In this document: positions 1 through 5,440 of the stretch, piece by piece
Layout of the letters: each line of letters starts with the position of its first letter
Position numbering within the stretch: position 1 is the first letter of the stretch
Made by a program: the position numbers and the translations under genes
Assembly: GCA_031271075.1 (NCBI GenBank)
Contig: JAISWN010000173.1
Coordinates: forward strand, 1 to 6,176
Direction: 5' to 3'
Length of the DNA: 6,176 nucleotides
Origin: Treponema sp.
GTDB taxonomy: Bacteria > Spirochaetota > Spirochaetia > Treponematales > Breznakiellaceae
Notes under the pieces: generated by a model
The model's database searches: none
What the model was told of the DNA's origin: nothing
The model's input: only the letters and a program-made list of their open reading frames with translations

Positions 1-254
1 GCCAGGCTGGGCCGTCTTTGGGGTTCCCATATACCAGCGGGGTATATGGGTCCAAACACAGCGCCATGCGGGAACTACGGAGCCAATGCGCCGGAAGGCC
101 CCTGCGGACATTCTTTGCCTTCGACCCCAGGCGGGTGGCGATCCTTCTCATCGGCGGCGATAAAACCGGAAACGACCGGTTCTATGACGAATTTGTCCCC
201 CTGGCGGACAAGATATATGACCAGTATTTGAAAGAAATAGGAACAAAAAAATGA
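1..254 (+). CDS. higB: HigB/RelE-family toxin (Gp49-like, DUF891), 5' end outside the window
   Basis: C-terminal part of a type II toxin of the RelE/ParE superfamily. These toxins are small ribosome-dependent mRNA endonucleases, held inactive by the cognate antitoxin. The open frame runs from position 3 without a stop, and its first visible residues, QAGPSLGFPYTSGVYGSKHS, fit the conserved middle of the family. A TTG at 18 and an ATG at 64 are therefore unlikely starts; the true start should lie upstream of position 1. After them come MREL and the family-typical stretch RTFFAFDPRRVAILLIGGDK, then a lysine-rich C-terminal helix (DKIYDQYLKEIGTKK). The stop overlaps the antitoxin start by 4 nt (ATGA), so the two are almost certainly co-transcribed, toxin first, which is the HigBA order. 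Family membership is read from sequence; mRNA cleavage is inferred from the family. Confidence 0.85.
   Translation, partial: QAGPSLGFPYTSGVYGSKHSAMRELRSQCAGRPLRTFFAFDPRRVAILLIGGDKTGNDRFYDEFVPLADKIYDQYLKEIGTKK
26..50. repeat. Perfect inverted repeat inside the toxin gene
   Basis: CCCATATACC (26-35) and GGTATATGGG (41-50) are perfect reverse complements, 10 bp each, separated by the 5-nt loop AGCGG. The repeat lies within toxin codons for FPYTSGVYG. This part of the toxin is conserved, so the palindrome may be a by-product of the coding. It could also fold as an mRNA hairpin or serve as a protein-binding site. Confidence 0.6.
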
Positions 255-559
255 CGCATAAATTTTCGGAATTGGAAGAAAAGATGAGCCCGGAGTCCCG
301 GGCGCGTGTTGGCCAGGCGGTGCGGGAGGCGCTCAAAGAGCTTCCCCTTGACGAGCTGAGGAACGCCCGGGGCCTCTCCCAAAAAATGCTTGCCGAAACC
401 CTGGGCATCCAGCAGCCGGCTGTTGCCAAGATGGAGAAAAGGGCGGATATGTATATCTCGACGCTGCGGAGCCATATTGAAGCCATGGGCGGCCAGCTTG
501 AAATAACCGCCCATTTCCCCGATGGTTCGGTCAGGATTTCCAATTTTTCACGGATTTAA
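251..559 (+). CDS. higA: XRE-family helix-turn-helix antitoxin (HigA-like)
   Basis: A 102-residue antitoxin partner of the preceding toxin. Residues about 30-65 form an XRE-type helix-turn-helix (LSQKMLAETLGIQQPAVAKM), which in this family binds the operon's own promoter. The following segment, STLRSHIEAMGGQLEITAHF, is the usual short helix and strand after the HTH in HigA-type proteins. The N-terminal part (residues 1-30) is charged and helical and is the probable toxin contact, although I cannot show this from sequence. The ATG start is fixed by the ATGA overlap with the toxin stop, with an AGGA about 9 nt upstream. Autoregulation is expected, but the promoter and operator lie outside the window. 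The gene converges with the transposase remnant, leaving only 29 nt between them. Confidence 0.9.
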   Translation: MTHKFSELEEKMSPESRARVGQAVREALKELPLDELRNARGLSQKMLAETLGIQQPAVAKMEKRADMYISTLRSHIEAMGGQLEITAHFPDGSVRISNFSRI

Positions 560-581
560 TTCCATCTATGTGAGGGAAGAG

Positions 582-598
582 TAACCGGTTATTTTTTT
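582..598 (+). terminator. Short palindrome plus T-run after the antitoxin gene (possible terminator)
   Basis: A perfect 10-bp palindrome, TAACCGGTTA (582-591), is followed directly by seven T (592-598). It begins 23 nt after the antitoxin stop and contains the stop codon (589-591) of the convergent transposase remnant. The stem could only be about 3 bp with a CCGG loop, so as an intrinsic terminator it is weak. The position between convergent genes and the T-run are what suggest the role. Confidence 0.3.
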
Positions 599-861
599 CC
601 CTTGTAATTTACCCGCAATTCTTTCTTCAGTTTCTCTGCGGCCCTCTCGAAACGCCGCAGCTCCTCCCGGTCATAGAGCCGGGTAGTATACAATATCTCC
701 CCGGCTTCCAGGGCCTCCCCCGCTTCGACTATGACGCCCTCCAGGTAAGCCCTGGTTTTGGTGTCCAGGCCCTCGTCCAACGTAACGGCCGGACGGTCTC
801 CGATGTAGACATGGTTCCCCTCCCCGATGTAAAGCCAGTTGTGGAGGCCGCTCCGCTCCAT
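589..861 (-). CDS. Possible 90-residue ORF from the 3' part of the transposase remnant
   Basis: From an ATG at 859-861 the minus strand stays open for 90 codons to the TAA at 589-591. It starts MERSGLHNWLYIGEGNHVYI and ends in a charged, probably helical segment (DREELRRFERAAEKLKKELR). I do not recognise it as a separate family. It most likely is the displaced C-terminal extension of the transposase, since SGLHNW resembles the WKASGAxY-type segment of related transposases. The frame retains protein-like composition and GC-rich third positions, so either the decay is recent or the piece is still translated. No convincing ribosome binding site precedes the ATG, so I treat independent expression as unlikely. 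Confidence 0.25.
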   Translation of the reverse strand: MERSGLHNWLYIGEGNHVYIGDRPAVTLDEGLDTKTRAYLEGVIVEAGEALEAGEILYTTRLYDREELRRFERAAEKLKKELRVNYKGKK

Positions 862-1156
862 GCGGATCTTTAATAATCCGGGCAAAATACCGTTCCCCCC
901 ACAGATGGCCCGTGGAGCCGTGTATACGGTTCCAGCGCTTGGCCGAATGTGTCTTGATCCACTGCATAATCCGCGCAAGGTTTCCCCCCTCGCCGAGCAT
1001 GATGAATAAGTGCACCTGGGCCGGCATAATGCAAAAATTGTAGAGCCGAAAGCCGAACTTCTCCCTTGCGTCCCTCCGTATATATATGGTGCGGAAGTGC
1101 CGTTTTGGTTTAATGCCCGGACAAAAAAAGTAAAAAAAATGGAAAAAAGGCGTCAG
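589..1156 (-). pseudogene. Broken IS200-like / REP-associated tyrosine transposase (Y1_Tnp) remnant
   Basis: Remains of a Y1 (HUH) single-strand transposase or RAYT. Read on the minus strand, one frame (about 1117 to 866) gives REKFGFRLYNFCIMPAQVHL, then LARIMQWIKTHSAKRWNRIH and GHLWGERYFARIIKD, which is the recognisable core. Three lesions are visible. There is no ATG, GTG or TTG start upstream of codon 1027 before the in-frame stop at 1157-1159. The HUH motif reads QVH (expected HxH), so the first metal-binding His is lost. After RIIKD (about 866) the sequence continues sensibly only in another frame (RMERSGLHNW...), and the block normally following, of the YIDxNPVKAGL type, is absent. That indicates a deletion of roughly 25 residues plus a frameshift. 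Such elements mobilise IS200/IS605 or REP sequences; this copy should be inactive. Exact ends are uncertain. Confidence 0.75.
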
Positions 1157-1161
1157 TCACC
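1144..1161 (-). terminator. Weak terminator-like hairpin downstream of ttcA
   Basis: On the minus strand GGTG-ACTGA-CGCC (1161 to 1149) can fold as a 4-bp stem with one G-T pair, followed by TTTTTT. Another T-rich stretch lies further down (to about 1123). It starts 14 nt after the ttcA stop. The stem is short, so intrinsic termination here is tentative. Confidence 0.25.
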
Positions 1162-1183
1162 GGTAAACGCAATGTCAGTCACC
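1152..1183. repeat. Pair of 10-bp direct repeats GTCAGTCACC at the transposase/ttcA junction
   Basis: GTCAGTCACC occurs at 1152-1161 and again at 1174-1183, with starts 22 nt apart. On the minus strand these read GGTGACTGAC. The first GGTGACTGA supplies the last codons and stop of ttcA (Gly-Asp-stop), and the second is followed by GCC and a run of six T. The pair sits immediately upstream of the transposase remnant, so it may be a subterminal end sequence of the inserted element. Alternatively it belongs to the 3' end of the tRNA-modification operon. Confidence 0.55.
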
Positions 1184-1936
1184 TTTCCCGGCTATGCCGG
1201 AGGCTAAGAGATCCACCGGCCCTGAGGAAAGGGCCCTGAGGATACGCCGCTTTACCGCACCGGAGCCTCCGGTAAACTCGGCTATCCGGGCCCGGACATC
1301 CCGGCGTTTTGACTTGAGCCCGAAGGGGCAGGTACATACCGCCTTAAGGATGCCCCGCTCGGCGGCGCAGGCGACGATCTGCTGCTCCTCCAGGTAGGCC
1401 AGGGGCCGTATCAGGCTTACCGGGTATTTCCGGTAACGGAGGAAGACGGGCATGGTGGAAAGTTCCCCCTTGGCGGTCATGTTCATGAAGAAAGTTTCCA
1501 CAATATCGTCCAGGTGGTGCCCCAGGGCAATTTTGCTGAAACCCCGCTCCACCGCGTATTTGAGCAGTTCTGTGCGCCGCTGGGTGGAACACCAGTAGCA
1601 GTTCATCTTTTCACCTTCTTTGAGCCTCCCGATGACGGGGACAAAGAGGTCGGTAAAGGGGACGCCCCATTCGGAAAGCTGTTGGGAGAGAATAGTTTTT
1701 TTACAGCAGGAACAGAAATCGCTGGAGATGTGGATTGCCTGAAGCTCGTAGTTTTTCTTCAGCGCCGGCCTGAGGCTTGAAAGCGCCCAGGCCATGACGG
1801 TAGAATCCTTCCCCCCCGAGGCGGCGATGAGGATCCTGTCCCCTTCCTCAATGAGTCCCCGTTCCAGTATGGCTTTGGCGGCCAGCTTGCGGACTATCTC
1901 CGAGGCCCCGGCCCGGCGGAAAAACCGGCCGCTCAA
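1175..1936 (-). CDS. ttcA: TtcA-family PP-loop tRNA 2-thiocytidine (s2C32) synthetase-like protein
   Basis: An ATP-dependent tRNA thiolase of the TtcA/TtuA class, which places sulfur on cytidine 32 of the anticodon loop using an iron-sulfur cluster. Numbering from the chosen start (253 residues): EIVRKL at about 13-18, the PP-loop SGGKDS at 40-45, CSCC at 75-78, CYWC at 113-116, GHHLDD at 139-144 (ALGHHLDDIVETFFMNM is family-typical), and VCTCPFG with cysteines 201 and 203. CYWC plus one of these last cysteines are the likely cluster ligands. The start chosen is TTG at 1936, overlapping the upstream stop as TTGA, with AGAGG 7 nt ahead. The frame is open 60 codons further, but that stretch only shadows tcdA, and the family begins near the chosen site. 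It is last in the four-gene block. Other TtcA-like thiolases cannot be excluded. Confidence 0.87.
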   Translation of the reverse strand: MSGRFFRRAGASEIVRKLAAKAILERGLIEEGDRILIAASGGKDSTVMAWALSSLRPALKKNYELQAIHISSDFCSCCKKTILSQQLSEWGVPFTDLFVPVIGRLKEGEKMNCYWCSTQRRTELLKYAVERGFSKIALGHHLDDIVETFFMNMTAKGELSTMPVFLRYRKYPVSLIRPLAYLEEQQIVACAAERGILKAVCTCPFGLKSKRRDVRARIAEFTGGSGAVKRRILRALSSGPVDLLASGIAGKGD

Positions 1937-2748
1937 CCCGCGGCCTCTATTCCGGCGGAATTTCCTCCCCCGAGCCGGTACAGATCCCGGACAACCAGGC
2001 TTGCCAGGATCATCCCGGCGCTGGCGGTAACCGTGACGGCGCTGCCGTTGATCACCTTCTTGGAACTGCACCACTCCACCGCATCTTCCCCCGTCTTCCT
2101 GGCGGGACAGAGGCATTGGGCGGAACCGCAGGCCGCGCCTGCCTCCCGGCGCAGGGGGAGCTGTTCGTCGCTGTAGACCGCGGTGAAATGGCCGGTAAAA
2201 CCCCGTTTCCGCAGGCCCTGTCTGACAAGCCGCGCCAGGGGACAGCCGGAAGTGTCCCAGATATCCGCGGTTTTAAGCCTGGTGGGATCCAGTTTCTGGG
2301 CCATCCCCATGGAAGAAAAGAGGGGCCTCCCCGCGGCCAGGGCGGTTTCTATCAGATCCAGTTTGTGGGAAAGGCTGTCTATGGCGTCTATCACATAATC
2401 CGCCCCGGGAATGTCGAAGGCGGCGGCGCTTTCCCGGGAGAAGACCTTCCCGAAGGCGCCGACTTTACAATCCGGGTTTATCGAGAGGAGCCGTTCTTTC
2501 AGCGCCTCTGTCTTCATAAAACCCACCGTGCCGCTCAGGGCCTGGACCTGGCGGTTAATGTTGGTAACGCAGACCGTGTCGGAATCGACAATATCAATCG
2601 CCCCTATGCCGGAGCGAACCAGGGCTTCGGCGCACCAGCTTCCCACCCCGCCTATGCCGAACACCATAACCCGGCAGGCCCCAAGGGCCGCGGCCGTGTC
2701 TGTTCCGGTGAGCAGGGTAAGACGCTGGAAACGGGGGTTAAGGGTCAC
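1933..2748 (-). CDS. tcdA: TcdA/CsdL-type tRNA threonylcarbamoyladenosine dehydratase (ThiF/E1-like)
   Basis: An E1-like adenylating enzyme of the ThiF/MoeB superfamily, closest to TcdA (CsdL). TcdA uses ATP to cyclise t6A to ct6A at position 37 of ANN-decoding tRNAs. The protein has 271 residues, matching the usual length of about 270. Visible features are the nucleotide-binding GIGGVGSW at 31-38, DSDTVCVTNINRQ at about 55-67 (Asp and Arg-Gln of the adenylation site), DYVIDAIDS at 117-125, a QKLDPTRLK segment at 151-159, and a C-terminal SAVTVTASAGMILASLVV segment resembling the E. coli enzyme's end. Cysteines at 207, 212, 214 and 227 are a little more than expected. It starts at GTG 2748, overlapping the queH stop as GTGA with AAGG just upstream. 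A related sulfur-carrier activating E1 is the alternative, but the TcdA fit is better. Confidence 0.88.
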   Translation of the reverse strand: MTLNPRFQRLTLLTGTDTAAALGACRVMVFGIGGVGSWCAEALVRSGIGAIDIVDSDTVCVTNINRQVQALSGTVGFMKTEALKERLLSINPDCKVGAFGKVFSRESAAAFDIPGADYVIDAIDSLSHKLDLIETALAAGRPLFSSMGMAQKLDPTRLKTADIWDTSGCPLARLVRQGLRKRGFTGHFTAVYSDEQLPLRREAGAACGSAQCLCPARKTGEDAVEWCSSKKVINGSAVTVTASAGMILASLVVRDLYRLGGGNSAGIEAAG

Positions 2749-3440
2749 CGTAGCCTTGCCGGCCCCCGCCCGGAGGGGGAAACCCCGGTTCCCCCGGAAC
2801 CGGCCGGCTTCTTCCCCAGGTAGCGTTCTTCCTCGCTAAAAATACATCCGCAGTATTTCTGCAGGTAAAGCCCCAGTTCCCCGGCCTTTCCCCGGCCTTC
2901 CCGAAACCGGGGGCGGAAATCCCGGTACAGAAAAACTACGCCGTAGCTGCCGGCAAGTTCCTCTCCAAGGGCGCGGATAAGATCGTGGTTCTGGTAGGGG
3001 CTGATGAGCATGGTAGTGCTGAAGGCGTCAAATCCCTCCCGGCCCGCCTTTTCCGCGGTCTTTTCAAGCCGCAGGCGGTAACAAAAGGCGCAGCGGCTTG
3101 GCGGCGTACCGGCGCCCCCGCCCGGTTGGGCGGAACCCTCCCCCCCGGTTTCCCGCTCGATAAACGGCGAATCGGGGGACGGCCGTTCAAAGAACGGCCG
3201 TTCAAGGAACGGATAGATCCCCCTGATAAAGGCGCGCAGGCCGTACTCGTCTTCCGTTTCCAGTTCCAGCCCCCTTTCCCCGGCAAAGGTTTGTAAACAA
3301 TCCCTCCGGCTCTTGTATTCCGTCCAGGGGTGAATATTGGGGTTGTACCAGAAGAGGGAGGGCCTTAGCCCCTCCTCCCCAAGGCTTTCGATACAGGCGA
3401 TGGAACAGGGGGCGCAGCAGGCGTGGAGCAGTAGTTTCAT
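2745..3440 (-). CDS. queH: Epoxyqueuosine reductase QueH (DUF208)
   Basis: Catalyses the last step of queuosine synthesis: reduction of epoxyqueuosine to queuosine at position 34 of GUN-anticodon tRNAs. It is a non-homologous replacement for the cobalamin enzyme QueG. Numbering from ATG 3440 (231 residues): LLLHACCAPCS at 3-13, WYNPNIHPWTEYKSR at 31-45, RCAFCYRLRLEKTA at 116-129, FSTTMLISPYQNHDLI at 140-155, FLYRDFRPRFREG at 170-182 and KYCGCIFSEEERY at 195-207. The CC/C, CxxC and CxC cysteines are the known ligands for an Fe-S cluster plus a neighbouring iron. The ATG at 3440 overlaps the upstream stop (ATGA), and homology begins there, so the 23-codon upstream extension is rejected. Residues about 72-115 are longer than usual, rich in Gly/Pro, and carry a PFxER repeat; the C-terminus has a basic GSGGTGVSPSGRG tail. 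Confidence 0.95.
   Translation of the reverse strand: MKLLLHACCAPCSIACIESLGEEGLRPSLFWYNPNIHPWTEYKSRRDCLQTFAGERGLELETEDEYGLRAFIRGIYPFLERPFFERPSPDSPFIERETGGEGSAQPGGGAGTPPSRCAFCYRLRLEKTAEKAGREGFDAFSTTMLISPYQNHDLIRALGEELAGSYGVVFLYRDFRPRFREGRGKAGELGLYLQKYCGCIFSEEERYLGKKPAGSGGTGVSPSGRGPARLR
3179..3212. repeat. 15-bp tandem repeat inside queH
   Basis: ACGGCCGTTCAAAGA (3179-3193) is followed directly by ACGGCCGTTCAAGGA (3194-3208) and the first four bases of a third copy. The unit is a multiple of three and keeps the frame, encoding FLERP then FFERP (QueH residues 78-87); a diverged SPFIERE follows at 91-97. Each unit also contains the palindrome ACGGCCGT. It lies in a part of QueH that is short in other members, consistent with slippage-driven expansion of a surface loop. 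Confidence 0.8.
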
Positions 3441-3685
3441 TGCTTCCGGGCGTATTTTTCCAGAGCCCTGGCGAACTGATCCCCGCAGGAGGTGCCGCGG
3501 GTTTTGCACTGGATACCCTTCAGCTTTTTGATAAGCTCGCCGGTTTCCATGCCCTCCGCCAGGATGGAGAGGGCCTTCAGGTTGCCGTTGCAGCCGTTCT
3601 CAAAGGACACGTTGTAGACCCGGTCCTCCCGGATGTCAAAGTGAATCCGGGTGGAACAGGTTCCGCTGGTTTTGTAATCGTACAT
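3437..3685 (-). CDS. TSCPD-domain four-cysteine protein (TIGR03905-like), function unknown
   Basis: A small 82-residue cytosolic protein matching the TIGR03905/TSCPD family: YKTSGTCS at about 4-11 (C10), FENGCNGNLKAL at 28-39 (C32), and GIQCKTRGTSCGDQFARAL at 57-75 (C60 and C67). The four invariant cysteines suggest a zinc or iron-sulfur site. TSCPD domains also occur at the C-terminus of class II ribonucleotide reductases, where they are implicated in metal binding or DNA/substrate contact. No function is established for the stand-alone form to my knowledge. The start is ATG 3685 with GGGGAG close upstream. Its stop overlaps the queH start (ATGA), making it the first gene of a translationally coupled tRNA-modification block. 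A role in that process, such as iron or sulfur handling or tRNA binding, is inference only. Confidence 0.88.
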   Translation of the reverse strand: MYDYKTSGTCSTRIHFDIREDRVYNVSFENGCNGNLKALSILAEGMETGELIKKLKGIQCKTRGTSCGDQFARALEKYARKQ

Positions 3686-3718
3686 AAACTCCCCATAAAA
3701 CTGAAGTTTTTAGAGGTC
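3686..3718 (-). other. 33-nt gap between kduD and the TSCPD gene
   Basis: It holds the GGGGAG ribosome binding site of the TSCPD gene and an A/T-rich dyad, AAAACT-TC-AGTTTT, too weak to call a terminator. I see no clear promoter, so read-through from kduD is plausible; a promoter within the end of kduD cannot be excluded. Confidence 0.4.
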
Positions 3719-4519
3719 CTATGGCTGTTTCCCGATGTAGGCGAGGATGCCGCCGTCTACGTACAGGATATGGCCGTTCACAAAGTCCGAAGCCCCGGAG
3801 GCCAGGAATACGGCGGGGCCCTTGAGGTCGTCGGTAGTACCCCAGCGGGCCGCGGGGGTTTTGGCGATGATAAACTGATCGAAAGGATGCCGGCTGCCGT
3901 CGGGCTGTTTCTCCCGCAGCGGGGCGGTCTGGGGGGTTTCGATGTAGCCGGGGCCGATGCCGTTGCACTGGATGTTGAATTCCCCGTACTCGCTGGCGAT
4001 ATTCCGGGTCAGCATTTTAAGCCCCCCCTTGGCGGCGGCGTAGGCGCTTACCGTCTCGCGGCCCAGCTCGCTCATCATGCTGCAGATGTTGATGATCTTG
4101 CCGCCTCCCTTCCTGATCATCCCCGGTATAACCGCCTTGGAGACGATGAAGGGGGCGTTCAGATCCACGTCGATTACCTGCCGGAAATCCGCGGCGCTCA
4201 TCTCCGTCATGGGGATACGTTTGATGATCCCCGCGTTGTTCACCAGAATGTCTATGGTTCCCAGATCCTTCCCGATCTTCGCCACCGTGTCGTTAACCGC
4301 TTTTTCGTCGGTTACGTCACAGACATAGCCGTGTACCGGGATATCCGCCGCCTTGTAGGCCTCAAGCCCCTTGTCAACCTGGCTCTGGCCGATGTCGTTA
4401 AAAACGATGGCGGCTCCCGCCTCGTGCAGGGCCGATGCGATGGCAAAACCGATACCGTAGGACCCGCCGGTAACCCAGGCGACTTTTCCCTTCAGCGAAA
4501 AAGATTCAGCAAAATCCAT
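3719..4519 (-). CDS. kduD: KduD/gluconate 5-dehydrogenase-type short-chain dehydrogenase
   Basis: A classical SDR oxidoreductase of 266 residues. Visible features are the nucleotide-binding TGGSYGIG at 17-24, VCDVTD at 66-71 (adenine site), NNAG at 94-97, the catalytic Ser147 in INICSMMSE, and Tyr160 and Lys164 in SAYAAAKGG. The segment QPDGSRHPFDQFIIAKTPAARWG (205-227, written here as three parts: QPDGSRHPF, DQFIIAK, TPAARWG) and VNGHILYVDGGILA near the end match the gluconate 5-dehydrogenase/2-deoxy-D-gluconate 3-dehydrogenase group. Directly downstream of kduI, the likely job is NAD(P)H-dependent reduction of 3-deoxy-D-glycero-2,5-hexodiulosonate to 2-keto-3-deoxygluconate. AAGGAG sits 8 nt ahead of the ATG. 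Sequence alone does not separate KduD from gluconate 5-dehydrogenase; the neighbour decides. Confidence 0.88.
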   Translation of the reverse strand: MDFAESFSLKGKVAWVTGGSYGIGFAIASALHEAGAAIVFNDIGQSQVDKGLEAYKAADIPVHGYVCDVTDEKAVNDTVAKIGKDLGTIDILVNNAGIIKRIPMTEMSAADFRQVIDVDLNAPFIVSKAVIPGMIRKGGGKIINICSMMSELGRETVSAYAAAKGGLKMLTRNIASEYGEFNIQCNGIGPGYIETPQTAPLREKQPDGSRHPFDQFIIAKTPAARWGTTDDLKGPAVFLASGASDFVNGHILYVDGGILAYIGKQP

Positions 4520-4594
4520 AAGCCTTTCTCCTTAATTTAAACGGGGCAGGTTTCGGCCCCAATCCGGGCCGGGGCTCTAAGCCGCCGGTTCCCG
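4520..4594 (-). other. kduI-kduD intergenic segment with GC hairpin
   Basis: This 75-nt spacer contains GGGGC (4543-4547) and GCCCC (4556-4560), a 5-bp stem with an 8-nt loop. On the minus strand it is followed by the A/T-rich GTTTAAATT and then the kduD ribosome binding site AAGGAG (4528-4533). The hairpin could stabilise or process the mRNA or cause partial termination; there is no proper T-run. Confidence 0.35.
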
Positions 4595-5431
4595 CTACTT
4601 TAATTCCACGGCAGGAATAGTATCCATATCGTCGAAGGTCTGGTTCTCCCCGGCCATGGCCCAGATAAAGGTATAGGCGGCGGTTCCAACCCCGGCGTGG
4701 ATCGACCAGGAGGGGGAAATAACCGCCTGTTCGTTGTTCATCACAATATGCCGGGTCTCGCCGGGCTGCCCGTGCATGTGGAAGACCACCGCCCCGGGTT
4801 TCATGTCGAAGTAGAAATAAGCCTCCATGCGGCGCTCGTGGGTGTGGCAGGGCATGGTGTTCCATACCGATCCTTCCTCCAGGATGGTCATGCCCATAAG
4901 GAGCTGGCAACTCTGGCAGACCGCCGGGTGGACATACTGGTAGATGGTCCGGACATTCACCGTGGCGGTTTCGCCCAGTTTCCGGGGATTGGCCTTTTCG
5001 ATAGGGATAAAAACTGTGGGATACGCCGTATGGGCCGGCGCGCTGGCAAGGTAGAATTTGGCGGCCTTTGCCTTGTCCGCCGAGGAGAAGAACACTTCCT
5101 TGACCCCTTTTCCGATGTAGAGGCCGTCCCCCTTCTTCATCTTGTATTCGGTTCCGTCCGCGCTAACCGATCCCAGGCCGGATATGCAGATGATCCCGAT
5201 TTCCCGGCGTTCCAGAAACACATCGGTACCAAAGTCCTTGCCCCCCACCAACTGGAGTTTCGTATTTACCGGGTAGGCGCCGCCGAATACCAGCCGATCC
5301 ACGTGGGTGTAAGCGAAATTGATGTCGTCTTCCACAAAGACCTTTTCCACCAGGAAATGATCCCGGAGCTTCCCGGTGTCGTAAAGTTTCACATCCTCCG
5401 GATGTTCGGCGTAGCGGATGTCGAGTTTCAT
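4595..5431 (-). CDS. kduI: 5-dehydro-4-deoxy-D-glucuronate isomerase (KduI)
   Basis: Isomerises 5-keto-4-deoxyuronate, released when oligouronide lyases cut pectin-, alginate- or glycosaminoglycan-type chains, to 3-deoxy-D-glycero-2,5-hexodiulosonate, the KduD substrate. The protein has 278 residues, the normal length, and is a bicupin. The zinc site is intact: CHTHERRMEAYFYF gives His196, His198 and Glu203, and PSWSIHAGVG gives His245, the same positions I recall for the E. coli enzyme. The N-terminal half contains RLVFGGAYP (46-54) and GDGLYIGKG (101-109), also family-typical. The ATG is preceded by an unusually strong, repeated AGGAGGAGG. Gene order kduI-kduD implies one operon. Upstream lie a promoter and a palindromic candidate operator, suggesting substrate-controlled expression. 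Assignment is firm. Confidence 0.97.
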   Translation of the reverse strand: MKLDIRYAEHPEDVKLYDTGKLRDHFLVEKVFVEDDINFAYTHVDRLVFGGAYPVNTKLQLVGGKDFGTDVFLERREIGIICISGLGSVSADGTEYKMKKGDGLYIGKGVKEVFFSSADKAKAAKFYLASAPAHTAYPTVFIPIEKANPRKLGETATVNVRTIYQYVHPAVCQSCQLLMGMTILEEGSVWNTMPCHTHERRMEAYFYFDMKPGAVVFHMHGQPGETRHIVMNNEQAVISPSWSIHAGVGTAAYTFIWAMAGENQTFDDMDTIPAVELK

Positions 5432-5440
5432 GTTCTCTCT

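Noticed and set aside
148..543. Minus-strand frame opposite the toxin-antitoxin pair
   Set aside because: It is a shadow of two overlapping, recognised genes and has no ribosome binding site.
1100..1150. A-rich stretch considered as a promoter or curved-DNA site
   Set aside because: No credible -35/-10 pair was found on either strand; the runs are better explained by degenerated transposase upstream sequence or T-rich termination signals on the minus strand.
1937..2116. 60-codon N-terminal extension of the TtcA frame up to the ATG at 2116
   Set aside because: It lies wholly within tcdA in another frame, is Arg/Gly-rich without family similarity, and TtcA homology begins just after the TTG at 1936, which has a ribosome binding site and a stop overlap.
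2116..2823. Plus-strand 235-codon open frame opposite tcdA and queH
   Set aside because: It is a shadow of the clearly assigned minus-strand genes, with Gly/Pro/Arg-rich composition and no recognisable motif.
3441..3509. 23-codon upstream extension of queH
   Set aside because: It overlaps the TSCPD gene out of frame, and QueH homology begins at MKLLLHACCAPC; the ATGA junction at 3437-3440 is the natural start.
3440..4540. Plus-strand 366-codon open frame opposite kduD and the TSCPD gene
   Set aside because: It is antisense to a complete SDR gene with all catalytic motifs; the long open frame follows from GC-rich third positions.
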